From assembly GCA_030430345.1 (NCBI GenBank), contig JAUIFT010000064.1, forward strand, positions 1 through 8,780: 8,780 bases of DNA, given 5' to 3'. This stretch comes from Calditrichia bacterium (GTDB lineage: Bacteria > Calditrichota > Calditrichia > RBG-13-44-9 > J042). The notes beneath the pieces are model-generated. The model saw only the letters and a list, made by a program, of their open reading frames with translations, ran no database searches and was not told the origin of the DNA. Shown here in pieces: positions 6,423-8,780 of this stretch (position 1 is the first letter of the stretch; the number at the start of each line of letters is the position of its first letter). The translations under genes and the position numbers were made by a program.

Positions 6423-6870
6423 CGCCTCCCTCGAGGATATTTTCCAACATTATTTTCTCCACATCATCCAGTGTAGACGATTTTATCTGATAAAATTTTT
6501 GATCCGGCAGTTTTTTCAGGAGTCTTCGCACTTTTCGGATGTTGTGAAATTCCTGCAAGTTCACATTTAAGGCCAGGCGAATCAGCGAAACTTCCACAGA
6601 GAGCCGGGCGATGACAACGATAGAAAACTTCTCCTGACTTTTAGCATAAACCAGACCGCGGTCAAATGGCATAACGATTTCTTCCATATCGTAATCCAGA
6701 TGTTCGATCAGCCCGAATACATGCATAAAGGTCTCGCCCAATTCGCTGAACACCGTCAGGTTATATTTCGGTAACGCCCAGGAATCGACAATATTGTTTT
6801 GGTTGTCAAAGATCACCACAGCTTCGATGCCGGCGATCCCGGTTAAATCGCTAAAGTATTGCTGCACCAT
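6403..6870 (-). CDS. Divergent roadblock/LC7-domain protein
   Basis: This 155-residue cytosolic protein has a roadblock-like core at about residues 3-108: an opening helix, a beta pair EAVVIFDNQNNIVDSW (16-31), a long helix ETFMHVFGLIEHL (46-58), and strands RGLVYAK and FSIVVIARL (71-90). A basic linker (RKVRRLLKK, 112-120) and an acidic tail (LEGGDDDGAV) follow, which are unusual additions. It lacks the FHEG and LGLVR motifs of MglB, so it is not a second MglB copy. Its ATG overlaps the upstream stop (TAATG), with AGAGGG at 6879-6884, 8 bases away. In M. xanthus a second roadblock protein, MglC, bridges MglB and the receiver protein RomR; a similar bridging role is possible here but rests only on context. 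Confidence 0.75.
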   Translation of the reverse strand: MVQQYFSDLTGIAGIEAVVIFDNQNNIVDSWALPKYNLTVFSELGETFMHVFGLIEHLDYDMEEIVMPFDRGLVYAKSQEKFSIVVIARLSVEVSLIRLALNVNLQEFHNIRKVRRLLKKLPDQKFYQIKSSTLDDVEKIMLENILEGGDDDGAV

Positions 6871-7895
6871 TATATCAGCCCTCTGAATATCTGCACGATC
6901 AGCTTTTCCGTGTTCACCTGCTCGACAGGAATATCATGCTTTTCGGCTATTTTAACCGCAGCGGCGATAATTTCCTGAATCTTTAATTTTTTGAAACGTC
7001 TGGCAGGTGCCATTTGTAATGCTTTATGAAGCACCATGGCAATTCCCTGCCGGAAAGTGCGGTGATGAACAATCCGTTTGATCTCAAAAAATGACTCGTT
7101 GATTTCCACATCGCCATTCTCAACATGTAACAATGGATAGTGGTCAGCCACTTCTGCACAAATCTTCCGGACATCCTGATAGAACTTGTTTCTTTTTAAC
7201 TGTTCAACCATCAGCTGGTTGATATAATCGAAGATTTCTCCCCAGAATGTGATATATTTCTGGTGCTGCCAGGGAATAATAAACGCCTGATCTTCCACGA
7301 TCGAGACCGGTTCCGCGACCCGATGCACTTTCACATCCGGCTGGAAGAACTCCCCGATTTCCGAAAATTTTTGAATAACCGGCTCACCATTAACCACCTT
7401 GCCACTATTGGACATAATCACCGCTTCAACCGGCGTGCCTTCCAGGTAGTAGACGGTACCGGCCCCTTTTTTCCGGCTAAACTGGAAGTCGACATAGCCG
7501 GTGACGGACTCCCGTTCGAGCAGATCGAAAACCTGTCCGAGTGAATAGTTCGCCAGGGAGCCATCCTCCTTGTAACCGGAAGACTGGAATGCGTATCCCA
7601 AGGCAATGGCAATTTCATTTGGCAACTCATGCACTTCGATACTGCCCTCTTGTTCCTGTGACCGTTTCAAAATTCTCAATACTGCCTGTTCGCCGGTAAG
7701 ATAGACGTCCTTTTCCGAGGAATATGCCTCGATCATTCGTCCGGTATCCAATACCAGCACACCTTCGTATTCCCAAAAATTCAGCTTGATGTAACCGCTA
7801 AACCGGTTCTCCCCCAAATCTTGCAACAGCTGATCAAATTTTGTAAACGAGGTGCTGAGATTTTTATGCTTTTCAACCCCATTCGGCAGCAGCAA
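6870..7895 (-). CDS. Protein with two DUF4388 (PATAN)-like units and an unassigned helical C-terminus
   Basis: Two degenerate DUF4388-like units can be seen in this 341-residue protein. Unit 1 has FSGYIKLNFWEYEGVLVLDTGRM at about 32-54, and unit 2 has VTGYVDFQF...GAGTVYYLEGTPVEAVIM at 131-161. Both show the pattern of a small beta pair followed by 'x-G-x-x-(v/i)-x-A'. Residues 210-341 are mainly helical with no domain I can name (key stretch YPLLHVENGDVEINESFF, 253-270). No TM segment. The start is a TTG at 7893-7895; no in-frame ATG occurs before codon 54, and AGGGAG (7901-7906) stands 5 bases upstream. The upstream gene's TAG is in this same frame, 15 bases before the TTG. PATAN domains are regarded as protein-interaction adaptors in receiver-linked signalling, which fits this operon. 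Confidence 0.72.
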   Translation of the reverse strand: MLLPNGVEKHKNLSTSFTKFDQLLQDLGENRFSGYIKLNFWEYEGVLVLDTGRMIEAYSSEKDVYLTGEQAVLRILKRSQEQEGSIEVHELPNEIAIALGYAFQSSGYKEDGSLANYSLGQVFDLLERESVTGYVDFQFSRKKGAGTVYYLEGTPVEAVIMSNSGKVVNGEPVIQKFSEIGEFFQPDVKVHRVAEPVSIVEDQAFIIPWQHQKYITFWGEIFDYINQLMVEQLKRNKFYQDVRKICAEVADHYPLLHVENGDVEINESFFEIKRIVHHRTFRQGIAMVLHKALQMAPARRFKKLKIQEIIAAAVKIAEKHDIPVEQVNTEKLIVQIFRGLI

Positions 7896-7900
7896 AACAA

Positions 7901-7906
7901 CTCCCT
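7901..7906 (-). promoter_or_regulatory. Ribosome binding site supporting a TTG start
   Basis: AGGGAG on the minus strand, 5 bases before TTG (7893-7895). It is the only Shine-Dalgarno-like site near the start of this frame after the upstream TAG and is the main support for the TTG start. Confidence 0.55.
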
Positions 7907-7910
7907 GGTC

Positions 7911-8567
7911 CTATTTCATTGAATTTACTTGTTTTAAAATCTTCTTGACCATTTTTGAAAACTCCGGCGTAATTACCCGCAAACTGGTTTCAACCACGAT
8001 CAGGTTGGGCCGGTGTTCGAAGACAAAGATATATCCTTCCTTGGAGCGCAACATGATATGTTCGAAAACATCGGAGTAGAAAAGATTGAGCATCTTTTTC
8101 AGTTTATACCAGACAAATGTCAAAGACAACGGATGGACTTCATCATCGATTTTGCCTTCGAGGATTTGTCCATTGTAGTTTAGTACAAATACATTACGAA
8201 CATTTTTAAGGCCGGAAATCATGCTGAACAGTTGCCGGGGAATCGGTGTGCTGACGACCTTTTTTTCATCCAGTAACCGCAGGCCTTCCAGCACGACTGA
8301 ATTCCAGGGCAGCGTAATCGTTTGGGTTGGCGATTCCAGACCCGCCTCCACCTTAAACTCTCCGTCATTCAGTGCCAGCATTTCATGAACCGCCCGTTCT
8401 CCAACGAAGGGTCCGTATTCAGCATGGACAATGGCGCCATTTGTAAAAAAAATCGCACCGCCCGAATCATTGCTATGAACGGTTACTTTGGCAACATTAC
8501 GTTCAATGCAATTGATCTGAATAATATTCGCAAGCTTTAAATCTTTTAAATTTCCAACCAGCGCCAT
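7911..8567 (-). CDS. DUF4388 (PATAN) domain fused to a roadblock/LC7-like domain
   Basis: This 218-residue cytosolic protein has a typical DUF4388 domain at residues 1-100: opening LVGNLKDLKLANIIQINC, the GAIFFTNGAIVHAEYG hallmark (37-52), VGERAVHEMLALNDGEFKVE (55-74) and TITLPWNSVVLEGLRLLDE (83-101). Residues about 110-215 look like a roadblock/LC7 fold: opening helix RQLFSMISGL, beta pair NVFVLNYNGQILEG (125-138), a central helix and strands IMLRSKEGYIFVFE and PNLIVVETSL. The ATG at 8565-8567 is 3 bases after the response-regulator stop, with only weak GAG-type pairing upstream, so translation may be coupled. The fusion links an adaptor domain tied to receivers with the domain type that regulates MglA GTPases, so it may pass a signal from the receiver to the switch; that link is inferred. 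It ends with TAG at 7911-7913. Confidence 0.83.
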   Translation of the reverse strand: MALVGNLKDLKLANIIQINCIERNVAKVTVHSNDSGGAIFFTNGAIVHAEYGPFVGERAVHEMLALNDGEFKVEAGLESPTQTITLPWNSVVLEGLRLLDEKKVVSTPIPRQLFSMISGLKNVRNVFVLNYNGQILEGKIDDEVHPLSLTFVWYKLKKMLNLFYSDVFEHIMLRSKEGYIFVFEHRPNLIVVETSLRVITPEFSKMVKKILKQVNSMK

Positions 8568-8570
8568 ACT

Positions 8571-8780
8571 CTACTCTAACATTTTAATGACCAAGCTTTT
8601 GACATCGTGGATGTCAAACGGTTTTTCGATGTAATCATCCGCTCCCAAATTAAACGCGGCAGCTTTCTTTTCCGGAGATCCGTATGCAGTTATCACGATT
8701 ACCTGAGTATCAGATGATTTTCCTTTTATCAACTTCAAGAGTGCCAGTCCATCCATTCCCGGCATAGATATATCGGTTAT
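8571..8780 (-). CDS. Response-regulator receiver domain, partial (C-terminal 69 residues)
   Basis: The 5' end lies beyond the window. The visible part begins at ITDISMPGMDG; Asp3 here should be the phosphorylation site, the following MPGMDG is the usual loop, VIVITAYGS carries the conserved Thr, and DYIEKPF the conserved Lys. The protein ends right after the last receiver helix (SLVIKMLE), so there is no C-terminal output domain; about 50 residues of receiver must lie upstream, and any other N-terminal domain is unseen. A stand-alone receiver would work by phosphorylation-dependent binding to a partner, plausibly the DUF4388-roadblock protein encoded 3 bases downstream. No histidine kinase is visible in this window. 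Confidence 0.92.
   Translation of the reverse strand: MTDISMPGMDGLALLKLIKGKSSDTQVIVITAYGSPEKKAAAFNLGADDYIEKPFDIHDVKSLVIKMLE

Noticed and set aside
1..8780. CRISPR arrays, tRNA or rRNA genes, insertion sequences, phage genes
   Set aside because: No repeat-spacer pattern, RNA gene, transposase or terminal inverted repeat was seen; gene order and coding style look uniform and chromosomal.

Overview
All supported genes in this 8.8 kb window lie on the minus strand, so transcription runs from high to low coordinates. The organism looks like a Gram-negative bacterium. Evidence is a TolQ/ExbB plus TolR/ExbD pair, a membrane-anchored S41 protease with a long C-terminal extension, and a Myxococcus-type MglA/MglB pair. 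The mix of an FCB-like S41 protease with DUF4388 (PATAN) and roadblock proteins would fit Calditrichota or a related FCB-side lineage. That placement is inference; there is no rRNA or other marker gene here.

Region 1 (8780 to 3911) is a compact signalling operon of eight visible genes, the first cut by the window edge. In order they are: a receiver-domain response regulator (partial), a DUF4388-roadblock fusion, a larger protein with two DUF4388-like units and an unassigned helical C-terminus, a divergent roadblock/LC7 protein, a winged-helix-like protein, a two-TM sensor ending at its HAMP domain, an MglB-type roadblock protein and an MglA-type small GTPase. Several junctions overlap or nearly touch (TAATG, TGATG, a 20-base overlap). 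A strong intrinsic terminator lies 30 bases after mglA. The set reads as a polarity or motility-type GTPase switch with its own input proteins: receiver and membrane sensor upstream, three roadblock domains as scaffolds or regulators, and MglA as the switch. It recalls the Myxococcus RomR-MglC-MglB-MglA set, but only mglA and mglB are recognisable as specific genes.

Region 2 (3798 to 1044) holds two exported proteases: a gluzincin metalloprotease (HExxH...NEG) with a C-terminal membrane anchor, then an S41 C-terminal-processing peptidase with PDZ domain and intact Ser/Lys/Gln catalytic residues. They are 89 bases apart with no terminator between, so probably cotranscribed. A 17-bp hairpin ends the unit.

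Region 3 (about 940 to 1) is the start of a proton-channel operon: a promoter with good -35 and -10 boxes, overlapped by a near-perfect 17-bp palindrome whose 13-bp core is repeated 53 bp upstream, then a TolQ/ExbB/MotA-family gene and the 5' part of a TolR/ExbD gene running off the window.
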